34,879 nt of DNA from Gemmatimonadales bacterium (lineage in GTDB: Bacteria; Gemmatimonadota; Gemmatimonadetes; Gemmatimonadales; GWC2-71-9), in NCBI GenBank assembly GCA_025928955.1, contig JAICNA010000003.1:1-34879 (forward strand), in the 5' to 3' direction. Below, piece by piece: positions 24,406 through 31,059 of the stretch. The position numbers and the translations under genes are program-made. Position 1 is the first letter of the stretch; each line of letters starts with the position of its first letter. The notes beneath the pieces are model-generated. The model searched no databases. It was not told the origin of the DNA and was given only the letters and a program-made list of their open reading frames with translations.

Positions 24406-25635
24406 CTACGGAAGGGTTCTCCAGACGCCGAGGTCGCGCCGGCCCGTGTCGGTCGCCAGGCCGAGCGGCGCGCAAAGCGCGATCCAGCATTGGTATAGCG
24501 CGAGCGAAAGCGCCAGCCGCGCGCCGGTGCCGCCCCGTCGCCGGGCGCCGTCCGGATCGTCGGCTCCCTGCCAGACCCACTCCAGCGGCTCCTCCTCACC
24601 GGCCATCAGCCGCCTCAGATGTTGCGTCCGCGCGGCACCGGCAGCGAGCCAGATCTCCTGCAGGAATGCGCCGAGCCCGCGCTCCGGCCCGGTTCCCCTC
24701 GCGATCCCTGATACCGGTGTGAGCAACGCCAGCGCCGCCTGCGCCGCGCGACCGACACCGAGGCGGCGCACCAGGTCGGAAGGGACCGCGGTGCCGAGCA
24801 GGCGATGCGACAGCTGGAGCGACAGCGCCACCGGCGCACCGAGGCCGCCGCGCCTCGCTTCCGCAACCACGGCATCCCAGTCGATCGGGTGTGCCGCAAT
24901 CACCCGGTCGAGATCCACCAGGCGGCGGAGCTTGGAGAAGTGATCCTCGGTGTTCTGCGAGGACAGGTGGAGCACCATGTGCTCGGCACACGGAACGCGC
25001 GCCACCCCGCCGCCGAACTCGACGCGCTCGGCGCGCGCGATGAACTCCCGCGCATCGAGCCGGTGGGTGCTCACGTCGGGCGTCAGCGCCCAGTGCAGCT
25101 CCGCTTCGAACCCGTTCGGGTGATGGAGCGGCAGGTGGAAGTGGTGATCGCGAAAGCCGTCGATCACCGCCTGCGAATCGGGCATCCGGTATCCGGCCGC
25201 CACGAGCCGCTCGACGACGCGATCCATTTCCGCGTCGGGGACGAGGAGGTCGAGGTCGCCGACCGGCCGCTCGACGGGATTGCGATAGGTCGTGAGGCGG
25301 AGCGCAGCGCCCTTGAGCAGGACCGGCGAGAGCCCCTCGCGCGCGAGGAGGGCGAGGACGCGATCGCGCTCCATGTCCCAGAGACGGGCCTGCTGAGCGA
25401 GGGTCCGGAGCGGCGCCGTGATCGCGCTCGAGGTCGCGGCATCGAAGCCATGCGGCGCGCGCGATCGGAAGGCGGAAAGCACCAGGCCCAGCACGCCCTG
25501 GCGCATCGCATAGGCGTGGAACGCACCGCGATCGGCCGCCCGCCCCAGCGGACGCAGCTGGTCGGAATCCAGCTGCTCGGACGCATCCCGGCGGCTGAGC
25601 GCGAGCGTGAGCTCGAAGGCTTCTCCGATCTTCAT
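24406..25635 (-). CDS. nucleotidyltransferase-like protein, NTP_transf_5 type (first large gene of the operon)
   Basis: 409 residues. The core has the canonical LSPVLLKGAALR and RPVGDLDLLVPDAEMD, whose GDLDLLV is the classic NTP_transf_5 metal-binding motif, then HHPNGFEAELHWAL and a helical C-terminus with LVDLDRVIAAHPIDWDAV. It is only distantly similar to the second copy downstream, so this is an old duplication or separate recruitment. Two such genes flanking the PqqD-like gene suggest two sequential modifications or a heteromer. ATG 25635 follows directly on the TGA of the candidate small ORF (TGAATG) and has a GGGAG six bases upstream. Substrate and nucleotide are unknown. Confidence 0.85.
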   Translation of the reverse strand: MKIGEAFELTLALSRRDASEQLDSDQLRPLGRAADRGAFHAYAMRQGVLGLVLSAFRSRAPHGFDAATSSAITAPLRTLAQQARLWDMERDRVLALLAREGLSPVLLKGAALRLTTYRNPVERPVGDLDLLVPDAEMDRVVERLVAAGYRMPDSQAVIDGFRDHHFHLPLHHPNGFEAELHWALTPDVSTHRLDAREFIARAERVEFGGGVARVPCAEHMVLHLSSQNTEDHFSKLRRLVDLDRVIAAHPIDWDAVVAEARRGGLGAPVALSLQLSHRLLGTAVPSDLVRRLGVGRAAQAALALLTPVSGIARGTGPERGLGAFLQEIWLAAGAARTQHLRRLMAGEEEPLEWVWQGADDPDGARRRGGTGARLALSLALYQCWIALCAPLGLATDTGRRDLGVWRTLP

Positions 25636-25845
25636 TCAGGCTCCCGGCGCGAATGACGCCCAGTTCCCGTGGCGGCGGTGCGAATTGCTCGAAATCGTTC
25701 GAATGGCCACGCACACGCCCCAGGCGGCGGTGGCGGCGGGCGTGGCGCGGACGAACTGCAGGAAACGTGCACGACGGCTCGCCCCCGATCGGCCCGCAGG
25801 GAGCACCTTGCCTCCGGCGTAATTAGATGTATATACATCTTTCAT
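25636..25845 (-). CDS. candidate small ORF (69 aa) at the head of the HprK/PqqD operon
   Basis: An open frame from ATG 25845 reads MKDVYTSNYAGGKVLPAGRS, then a basic segment, a short hydrophobic stretch (TPAATAAWGVCVAI) with the only cysteine, and a polar Ser/His/Arg tail ending in FAPGA. About 78% of codons after the first ten end in G or C, near the window's coding style, and its TGA abuts the next ATG (TGAATG). It could be a precursor or regulatory peptide. Against it: no Shine-Dalgarno, the ATG overlaps the divergent MarR start and the operator palindrome, and a promoter reading it would lie inside marR. If it is not a gene, this stretch is simply the operon leader. Confidence 0.35.
   Translation of the reverse strand: MKDVYTSNYAGGKVLPAGRSGASRRARFLQFVRATPAATAAWGVCVAIRTISSNSHRRHGNWASFAPGA
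25808..25837 (+). promoter_or_regulatory. putative marR promoter giving a leaderless mRNA
   Basis: TTGCCT (25808-25813) and TATACA (25832-25837) are 18 bases apart. Transcription would start about seven bases after the -10 box, at or next to the ATG at 25844, which has no Shine-Dalgarno. This is the arrangement of a leaderless gene. The -10 lies inside the palindrome. Confidence 0.45.
25825..25840. promoter_or_regulatory. perfect palindrome AGATGTATATACATCT, probable MarR operator
   Basis: A 16-bp perfect palindrome and an AT-rich island in GC-rich DNA, four bases before the marR ATG and overlapping its -10 box. Size, symmetry and position are those of a MarR-dimer operator used for autorepression. 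It could also control the divergent nucleotidyltransferase/PqqD/kinase operon on the other strand. Confidence 0.65.
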
Positions 25846-26428
25846 GGAGCCCCATCGTACGGCAGCCGCGGCCATGACGGCCGACTGTCTCTGCTTCCGC
25901 GCCCGCCGCGTCTCCCGCGTCATCACGCGCCTCTATGACGAGTCGCTGCGCCCCCTCGGCATCCAGGCGACCCAGCTCACCCTGCTCAATGCCATCGCCA
26001 TGAGCGGCGAGCGTGGCGCCATGATGGGGCGGCTCGCCGACGTGCTCGCGCTGGACGCGACGACGCTCTCGCGGAACCTCCGCCCGCTCGTGGCGCTGAG
26101 GCTCGTGAAGCTCGCCCGCCCGCCGGGTGACCGGCGCGTCCGCCTCGCCCGACTGACGCCGGCGGGCGAGCGGCTCGTCGCGGAGGCGCTTCCCCTCTGG
26201 ACGAGCGCCCATCGGCGGGTAGTCTCCATGCTTGGTCCGGAGGCCGCAGCGGAGCTGCGCGACCTGTTCGATGTTGCCGCGGCAGCTGCTGCCGACTCAC
26301 CTCTCCCGGTTCCGGAGCCATCGCATGACGAGCACGATCCCGATTCCCCGAGTCGTCCCGCGCGACGAGTGGCTGGCAGCACGCAAGGCGCTCCTCGTCG
26401 AGGAAAAGGCGCTCACCCGCGCGCGTGA
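25844..26428 (+). CDS. MarR family transcriptional regulator
   Basis: 194 residues if read to its first stop. The winged-helix core is clear: LTLLNAIAMSGERGAMMGRLADVLALD, recognition helix region ATTLSRNLRPLVALRLVKLA, and wing PPGDRRVRLARLTPAGERLV. Cysteines in the N-terminal DCLCFRARR (about C15, C17) could sense oxidants. ATG 25844 would be leaderless; ATG 25874 is an alternative. The last 35 residues are polar and Pro/Arg-rich and overlap the DUF899 gene by 104 bases in another frame, so the protein is longer than the usual 145-160. This may be real or may reflect a late frameshift. Ligand unknown; a perfect palindrome upstream suggests autoregulation. Confidence 0.85.
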   Translation: MEPHRTAAAAMTADCLCFRARRVSRVITRLYDESLRPLGIQATQLTLLNAIAMSGERGAMMGRLADVLALDATTLSRNLRPLVALRLVKLARPPGDRRVRLARLTPAGERLVAEALPLWTSAHRRVVSMLGPEAAAELRDLFDVAAAAAADSPLPVPEPSHDEHDPDSPSRPARRVAGSTQGAPRRGKGAHPRA

Positions 26429-27095
26429 CGCGCTGAACGCGCGCCGGCGCGCCCTGCCTGCGGTCGCGCTCGACAAGGCATACGAATTCGACACGACCCG
26501 CGGCCGCGCGGCGCTGGCGGACCTGTTCGACGGCCGCGGCCAGCTCATCGTCTACCATTTCATGTTCCTCAGGGACCAGCACCAGGGATGTCCCGGCTGC
26601 TCGTTCATGGCCGACAACCTGCCCCACCTCGCGCACTTCCATGCGCGCGACACGACGTTCGCGCTGGTCTCGCGCGCGCCGCTCGCCGAGATCGAGCCGT
26701 TCCGCGAGCGGATGGGGTGGACGGTGCCGTGGCATTCCTCCTTCGGAAGCGATTTCAACTATGACTTCCACGCGACGACCGATGAGGCCGTCCGGCCGGT
26801 CGAGTACAACTATCGCAGCAAGGCGGAGCTCGAGGCGCTCGGTCAGACCTATCACGTTCACGGCGAGCAGCCGGGCATCAGCGTCTTCCTGCGGGATGGT
26901 CATCGCGTGCTCCACACGGTTTCCTGCTACGGCCGCGGGCTGGACCTCCTGATCAATACGTACAACTGGCTCGACCTCACGCCGTTCGGGCGTGGCGAGG
27001 GGTGGGACGGCATGCCGGACGTCGGGGGCGCGGGGATGGAGTGGCTGCGGCATCATGATCGGTATGAGGGGCAGGAGGCAGGAGGGAGGAGGTAG
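26325..27095 (+). CDS. DUF899 family thioredoxin-like protein
   Basis: 256 residues from ATG 26325 (GGAG ten bases upstream). The sequence matches DUF899 throughout: VVPRDEWLAARKALLVEEKA, LIVYHFMFLRDQHQGCPGCS, SRAPLAEIEPFRERMGWTVP, SSFGSDFNYDF and YGRGLDLLINTYNWLDLTP. The fold is thioredoxin-like and the CPGC pair sits where a thioredoxin active site would be, so a redox role is likely though no reaction is established. It overlaps the end of marR by 104 bases and is probably regulated by it, consistent with redox-responsive MarR proteins. The last codons fall in a G-rich degenerate repeat. Confidence 0.86.
   Translation: MTSTIPIPRVVPRDEWLAARKALLVEEKALTRARDALNARRRALPAVALDKAYEFDTTRGRAALADLFDGRGQLIVYHFMFLRDQHQGCPGCSFMADNLPHLAHFHARDTTFALVSRAPLAEIEPFRERMGWTVPWHSSFGSDFNYDFHATTDEAVRPVEYNYRSKAELEALGQTYHVHGEQPGISVFLRDGHRVLHTVSCYGRGLDLLINTYNWLDLTPFGRGEGWDGMPDVGGAGMEWLRHHDRYEGQEAGGRR
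27067..27092 (+). repeat. G-rich degenerate GGAGG repeat (possible G-quadruplex)
   Basis: At least five GG or GGG runs separated by one to three bases (GGGG, GG, GG, GGG, GG) lie at the very end of the DUF899 coding region, giving the QEAGGRR C-terminus. It may be a slipped-strand repeat or a quadruplex-forming 3' element. Confidence 0.4.
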
Positions 27096-27183
27096 TCGGC
27101 AGGCGCGGGGCGAAGTGCCGGGGTGAATCGGAGCGTGCGGGTTCTGCGTCAGGTGAGGTATCGCACTCGAGAGGGAGGGAGTC

Positions 27184-27549
27184 ATGCAATACGTCGATGG
27201 ATTCGTCATTCCGGTTTCGAGGCGGCATCTGGCGTATTACCGCCGGATCGCGCAGAAGGCGGGGAAGATCTGGAAGGAGCATGGCGCGCTGGCCTACGTC
27301 GAGGCGGTTGGGGACGATCTCAAGCCCAAGGGCATCGTCGCGACGTTTCCGAAGCACGCACGCGTGAAGGCCGGCGAGACGGTGATCTTTTCCTTCATCC
27401 TCTACAAGTCGCGCGCCCACCGGGATCGCGTCAATGCGAAGGTGATGAAGGACCCGCGGATGAACGCGATGATGGAGCAGGGCGCCAGCATGCCGTTCGA
27501 CATGAAGCGGATGGTCTACGGCGGGTTCAAGTCGATCGTGGACCTCTGA
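27184..27549 (+). CDS. DUF1428 family protein
   Basis: 121 residues, full length for the family. Conserved features include the start MQYVDGFVIPV, the middle WKEHGALAYVEAVGDD, KAGETVIFSFILYKSRAHRD and the end MPFDMKRMVYGGFKSI. DUF1428 members have a ferredoxin-like dimeric alpha/beta-barrel fold with no established activity. An excellent Shine-Dalgarno (GGGAGGGAG, 27173-27181) precedes the ATG. The MATE gene starts nine bases after its stop, so the two are likely co-transcribed. Confidence 0.9.
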   Translation: MQYVDGFVIPVSRRHLAYYRRIAQKAGKIWKEHGALAYVEAVGDDLKPKGIVATFPKHARVKAGETVIFSFILYKSRAHRDRVNAKVMKDPRMNAMMEQGASMPFDMKRMVYGGFKSIVDL

Positions 27550-27557
27550 GGCGCGGA

Positions 27558-29033
27558 GTGAGCGACGGCGCGGTCCCGCTCGAAGTGTCGGCACCGGCCA
27601 CGCCGGGGCCGGCGGCCGCGGCCGCGCCCACGATTCCGCCACGAAAGTACGACCGTTCGCTCGTCGAGGGTCCCCTTCGCTCCGCGGTGTGGAAGCTCGC
27701 CTGGCCGACGATGCTGACCAACATCATCGGCGGGCTGCAGGGCATCGTGGACCACGTCATGGTCGGGCACTTCGTGGGCTTCGCGGCGAATGCCGGGATC
27801 GGCGTCGCCACCCAGATCTGGATCGTCATCATCGTCTTCATCACCTCGCTCTTCACCGGCATGAGCGTGCTCGTCGCGCGCTTCGCCGGCGCGGGCGACG
27901 AGGCGAAGGTGGACCGCACCGTCTACCAGGCGTTCCTGACCGCGATGGCGATCTCCCTGCTGATCATGGCGCCCCTCGGCTACTTCCTGGCGCCGTCGCT
28001 GCTCGACCTCGTCAATGCCGCACCGGAGGTCCAGCGCGAGGCGCTTCCGTACCTCCGCATCATGTTCCTGTTCAGCAGCGGGATGCTGCTCTTCTTCATG
28101 CTGAGCGGCGCGCTCCGATCCGCCGGGGATGCGCGGACCCCGATGGTGCTCGGCATCGTGATGACCGTGCTCAACATCGTGCTCAACGTGATCCTGATCC
28201 GGGGACTCGGCCCGATCCCGGCCCTCGGGACGGCGGGCGCGGCGCTCGGGACCGTCATCGCCGCCGGCGTCATCGGCGCGTATGCGGTCTACAAGTTCTG
28301 GCATGGCGGATGGGTCGTCTCGTTCCCCCCGGGGATGAGCCTTCGGCCCGACTGGCAGGTCATCCGAGCGCTCTTCCGCTTCGGCCTGCCGACCGGCATT
28401 CAGGGGATCGCGATGAACGTCGGCGGCGTGCTGATGCTCGCCTTCATCGGCTCGCTGGCGGAAAGCGCCGCGGCGCAGGCTGCGTTCGCCGTATCGTATT
28501 CCCAGCTCTTCTCCCTCATCACCTGGACGTCGGTCGGGCTGATGGGTGCGGCCGCCGCGGTCGCGGGGCAGAATCTCGGGGCCGGCCATCCCGATCGTGC
28601 CGACGGCGCGGTCCATGCCGCGGCCAGGATCGGGCTCACCGGAGCGGCGCTCGTCGGCGCATGCTTCCTGTTCTTTCCGGAGCAACTGCTCGCGGTGTTC
28701 GGGATGGACGAGCCCGCCGCGGTGCGCATCGGGACGCAGCTGCTCCGCGTGCTCAGCCTGTCGGGACTCTTCATCGCAGTGGCGCTCACGTACACCGGCG
28801 GGCTCCAGGGCACCGGGGACACGCGCAGCCCGCTCTACATCTCGATCATCTCGCAGGTCGTGATCCCGCTGGGCATCTGCTTCGTGATCCAGCGAACCGG
28901 AACGCTGCAGCCGCTGCACATCTGGTTCGCGATCCTCGCCGGGCACGCGACACGCTGCGTGCTGAGCGTGGCGCGCTTCAATCAGGGCCAGTGGCGGACC
29001 ATCGCTGTGGACATCGGCCCGGGCGCGCGCTAG
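27558..29033 (+). CDS. MATE family efflux transporter
   Basis: 491 residues from GTG 27558, with GAGG six bases upstream; the longer open frame begins inside the DUF1428 gene. After a Pro/Ala-rich cytoplasmic tail (about 35 residues), two homologous bundles of six membrane helices follow: WPTMLTNIIGGLQGIVDHVM begins the first and FGLPTGIQGIAMNVGGVLML the second. AAAAVAGQNLGAGHPDRADG, and GALRSAGDARTP echoed by GGLQGTGDTRSP, are typical MATE repeats. MATE proteins export cationic drugs or metabolites using Na+ or H+. Substrate is unknown. The 35-residue N-terminal tail is longer than usual. Confidence 0.92.
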   Translation: MSDGAVPLEVSAPATPGPAAAAAPTIPPRKYDRSLVEGPLRSAVWKLAWPTMLTNIIGGLQGIVDHVMVGHFVGFAANAGIGVATQIWIVIIVFITSLFTGMSVLVARFAGAGDEAKVDRTVYQAFLTAMAISLLIMAPLGYFLAPSLLDLVNAAPEVQREALPYLRIMFLFSSGMLLFFMLSGALRSAGDARTPMVLGIVMTVLNIVLNVILIRGLGPIPALGTAGAALGTVIAAGVIGAYAVYKFWHGGWVVSFPPGMSLRPDWQVIRALFRFGLPTGIQGIAMNVGGVLMLAFIGSLAESAAAQAAFAVSYSQLFSLITWTSVGLMGAAAAVAGQNLGAGHPDRADGAVHAAARIGLTGAALVGACFLFFPEQLLAVFGMDEPAAVRIGTQLLRVLSLSGLFIAVALTYTGGLQGTGDTRSPLYISIISQVVIPLGICFVIQRTGTLQPLHIWFAILAGHATRCVLSVARFNQGQWRTIAVDIGPGAR

Positions 29034-29072
29034 CCGCCGCCCCTCCTCGAACCTCGAACCAGGGAGCAACGG

Positions 29073-30188
29073 ATGAGTGGAGTACGGGTACTCGTCGGAA
29101 CGCGGAAGGGCGCCTTCGTCCTGACGGCGGACGGAACGCGGAAGAAATGGAACGTGAGCGGGCCGCATTTCGCCGGGTGGGAGATCTACCATGTGAAGGG
29201 CTCCCCGGTGAATCCCGACCGGATCTACGCCTCGCAGACGAGCGGCTGGTTCGGCCAGCTGCTGCAGCGCTCGGACGACGGGGGCAAGTCATGGGAGCCT
29301 GTCGGCAACGAATTCGCGTACGACGGTGAGACCGGGACGCATCAGTGGTACGATGGCACGCCGCACCCGTGGGAGTTCAAGCGGGTGTGGCACGTCGAGC
29401 CATCGCTCACGGAGCCGGACACGGTTTATGCAGGCATCGAGGACGCCGCGCTCTTCCGCTCGAAGGACGGGGGCAAGTCGTGGCAGGAGCTGTCGGGGCT
29501 TCGGAAGCACGGGTCAGGATCGCACTGGCAGCCGGGCGCTGGCGGAATGTGCCTGCACACCATCATCCAGGATCCGTCCAACCCCCAGCGCATGTACATC
29601 GCCATCTCCGCGGCCGGCACCTTCCGCACGGACGACGGGGGCACGACATGGAAGCCGGTGAATCACGGGCTCCGCTCGGAGTTCATGCCGGACCCCACCG
29701 CGGAAGTGGGCCACTGCGTGCATCGGATCGCCCTGCATCCCTCGCGGCCGAATGTGCTGTTCATGCAGAAGCACTGGGACGTGATGCGGAGCGACGACGC
29801 CGGTGATTCGTGGCACGAAGTCAGCGGGAACCTGCCGACGGACTTCGGCTTCCCGATCGACGTGCACGCGCACGAGCCCGAAACCATCTATGTCGTCCCC
29901 ATCAAGAGCGACTCGGAGCACTTTCCTCCTGAAGGGAAGCTGCGCGTCTACCGGAGCCGGAGCGGCGGGAACGAGTGGGAGGCGCTCACGAAGGGCCTGC
30001 CGCAGCAGGACTGCTACGTGAACGTGCTCCGCGACGCGATGGCCGTCGACTCGCTCGACACCTGCGGCATCTATTTCGGCACCACCGGCGGCCAGGTGTA
30101 CGCCTCGGCCGACGGAGGTGACTCGTGGAACTCGATCGTGCGCGACCTGCCGCCCGTCCTCTCGGTCGAGGTGCAGACGCTGCAATGA
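29073..30188 (+). CDS. BNR/Asp-box beta-propeller protein (sialidase/VPS10-like fold)
   Basis: 371 residues, no signal peptide, with AGGGAG seven bases before the ATG. Six Asp-box repeats of the type S-x-D-G-G-x-x-W lie near residues 67, 130, 186, 240, 295 and 345, spaced about 55 residues apart, giving a six- or seven-bladed propeller. Arg and Glu residues expected in a true sialidase are not obvious, so it is probably a structural, binding or assembly protein rather than a glycosidase. Database labels for relatives often read 'exo-alpha-sialidase' or 'glycosyl hydrolase'. It overlaps the MoaD/ThiS-like gene by ATGA (30185-30188), a coupling that suggests joint function. Confidence 0.87.
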   Translation: MSGVRVLVGTRKGAFVLTADGTRKKWNVSGPHFAGWEIYHVKGSPVNPDRIYASQTSGWFGQLLQRSDDGGKSWEPVGNEFAYDGETGTHQWYDGTPHPWEFKRVWHVEPSLTEPDTVYAGIEDAALFRSKDGGKSWQELSGLRKHGSGSHWQPGAGGMCLHTIIQDPSNPQRMYIAISAAGTFRTDDGGTTWKPVNHGLRSEFMPDPTAEVGHCVHRIALHPSRPNVLFMQKHWDVMRSDDAGDSWHEVSGNLPTDFGFPIDVHAHEPETIYVVPIKSDSEHFPPEGKLRVYRSRSGGNEWEALTKGLPQQDCYVNVLRDAMAVDSLDTCGIYFGTTGGQVYASADGGDSWNSIVRDLPPVLSVEVQTLQ

Positions 30189-30481
30189 TCACCGTGACGC
30201 TCCCGGCGCACCTCCGCACGCTCGCGCGCGTGGAGGGAGACGTGCGCGTCGAAGTGCCCGGAACGGTGACGCGGCGCGCCGTGCTGGACGCGCTCGAGAC
30301 GGCGTATCCGATGCTGCGCGGCACGATCCGGGATCATGGCACCCTGAAGCGCCGCGCCTTCGTCCGGTTTTTCGGGTGCGGCGAAGACCTTTCGCACGAG
30401 CCCGACGATGCGCCGCTGCCACCGGCGATCGCCGACGGCCGGGAGCCGTTCATGGTGGTCGGCGCCATCGCCGGGGGCTGA
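30185..30481 (+). CDS. MoaD/ThiS-like ubiquitin-fold protein ending in Gly-Gly
   Basis: 98 residues from ATG 30185. Beta-grasp pattern: [37 protein letters not shown], and a C-terminal ..[10 protein letters not shown]. The exposed terminal Gly-Gly is the site at which MoaD/ThiS proteins are adenylated and thiocarboxylated for sulfur transfer, and it is used for conjugation in ubiquitin-like relatives. No MoeB/ThiF E1-like enzyme, MoaE or thiazole synthase is in the window, so the activating partner must be elsewhere. The start overlaps the propeller gene's stop, which argues that the two act together. Confidence 0.85.
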   Translation: MITVTLPAHLRTLARVEGDVRVEVPGTVTRRAVLDALETAYPMLRGTIRDHGTLKRRAFVRFFGCGEDLSHEPDDAPLPPAIADGREPFMVVGAIAGG

Positions 30482-30544
30482 CGGCGCGTGGAACCGCGAG
30501 CGACCACGCGTCGTAGTGGCCCGATCTCGCATTGGGATTCCGCC

Positions 30545-30985
30545 ATGCTCCGTACCCTGCTCCTTGCCGCAGCGGCGCTCACCGGCCTGGGATCGCCGGT
30601 CCGCGCGCAAAGTGGCGCGGCACCCGACCTGACGCGCCAGGTATTCGCAGCCGAGAGCAGCTTCGCGGCGACGATGGCGAACCGCGACCTCGAAGCCTTC
30701 GCGGCGTTCATTGCCCCGGAGGCGGTCTTCTTCGGGGAGACTCCGCTCCGCGGCCGGGACGCTGTCGTCGCTGCATGGCAGCGGTTCTTCGACGGTGCGG
30801 ACGCCCCGTTCTCCTGGCGGCCCGAGACAGTGGAAGTGCTACCCTCCGGCACGCTCGCGCTTACCTCCGGACCAGTGTACGACCGGAGCGGCACACGCAC
30901 GAACACGTTCACCTCGATCTGGCGGCTCGATCCCGACGGCAGGTGGCGGGTGATCTTCGACAAGGGGTGTCCGATCGACGAGTAG
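30545..30985 (+). CDS. secreted SnoaL/DUF4440-like (NTF2-fold) protein
   Basis: 146 residues from ATG 30545. A signal peptide (MLRTLLLAAAALTGLGSPVRA, cleavage after RAQ or RA) precedes an NTF2-like domain: VFAAESSFAATMANRDLEAF, FIAPEAVFFGE, RGRDAVVAAWQRFF and TSIWRLDPDGRWRVIFDKG. This is the pattern of DUF4440/SnoaL-like proteins, a fold used for small-molecule binding or catalysis. Export to the periplasm is inferred. No strong Shine-Dalgarno is visible, and it is 63 bases downstream of the MoaD-like gene, so it may belong to the same transcript. Specific function unknown. Confidence 0.82.
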   Translation: MLRTLLLAAAALTGLGSPVRAQSGAAPDLTRQVFAAESSFAATMANRDLEAFAAFIAPEAVFFGETPLRGRDAVVAAWQRFFDGADAPFSWRPETVEVLPSGTLALTSGPVYDRSGTRTNTFTSIWRLDPDGRWRVIFDKGCPIDE

Positions 30986-31009
30986 CGGCGCGCGACGCAC
31001 GCCCCCCGC

Positions 31010-31038
31010 TTGACACCCGATCGGAAGATCCGCACATT
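31010..31038 (+). promoter_or_regulatory. padR promoter
   Basis: A perfect TTGACA -35 box (31010-31015), a 17-base spacer and CACATT (31033-31038) as a weak -10. The -10 overlaps the left arm of the operator, consistent with repression. Confidence 0.6.
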
Positions 31039-31058
31039 GCCTCATCTACTGAGGCAAT
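31036..31058. promoter_or_regulatory. inverted repeat ATTGCCTCA-TCTAC-TGAGGCAAT, PadR operator
   Basis: Perfect 9-bp arms with a 5-base spacer immediately before the padR ATG (31060). The left arm overlaps the -10 box and the right arm includes the GAGG ribosome-binding site. A bound PadR dimer would block transcription; in RNA the hairpin could also mask translation initiation. Confidence 0.72.
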
Positions 31059-31059
31059 C

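Noticed and set aside
25632-25838. Alternative small minus-strand frame beginning MYIHLITPEARC
   Set aside because: It is rich in Pro/Ser/Arg with a run of six prolines, has poor codon bias and no ribosome-binding site. The overlapping 25636-25845 frame is the better coding candidate.
20208-25845. Complete lasso-peptide biosynthetic cluster
   Set aside because: The PqqD-like, kinase and nucleotidyltransferase genes fit, but there is no asparagine-synthetase-like cyclase, transglutaminase-like protease or ABC exporter, and no convincing core peptide.
27516-29192. 558-codon minus-strand open frame opposite the MATE gene
   Set aside because: Composition is highly charged and repetitive, as expected from the complement of membrane-helix codons. 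The plus-strand MATE homology is clear.
29073-30188. True secreted sialidase
   Set aside because: Only Asp-box structural repeats are visible. There is no signal peptide and no clear catalytic Arg triad, Tyr/Glu pair or FRIP motif.
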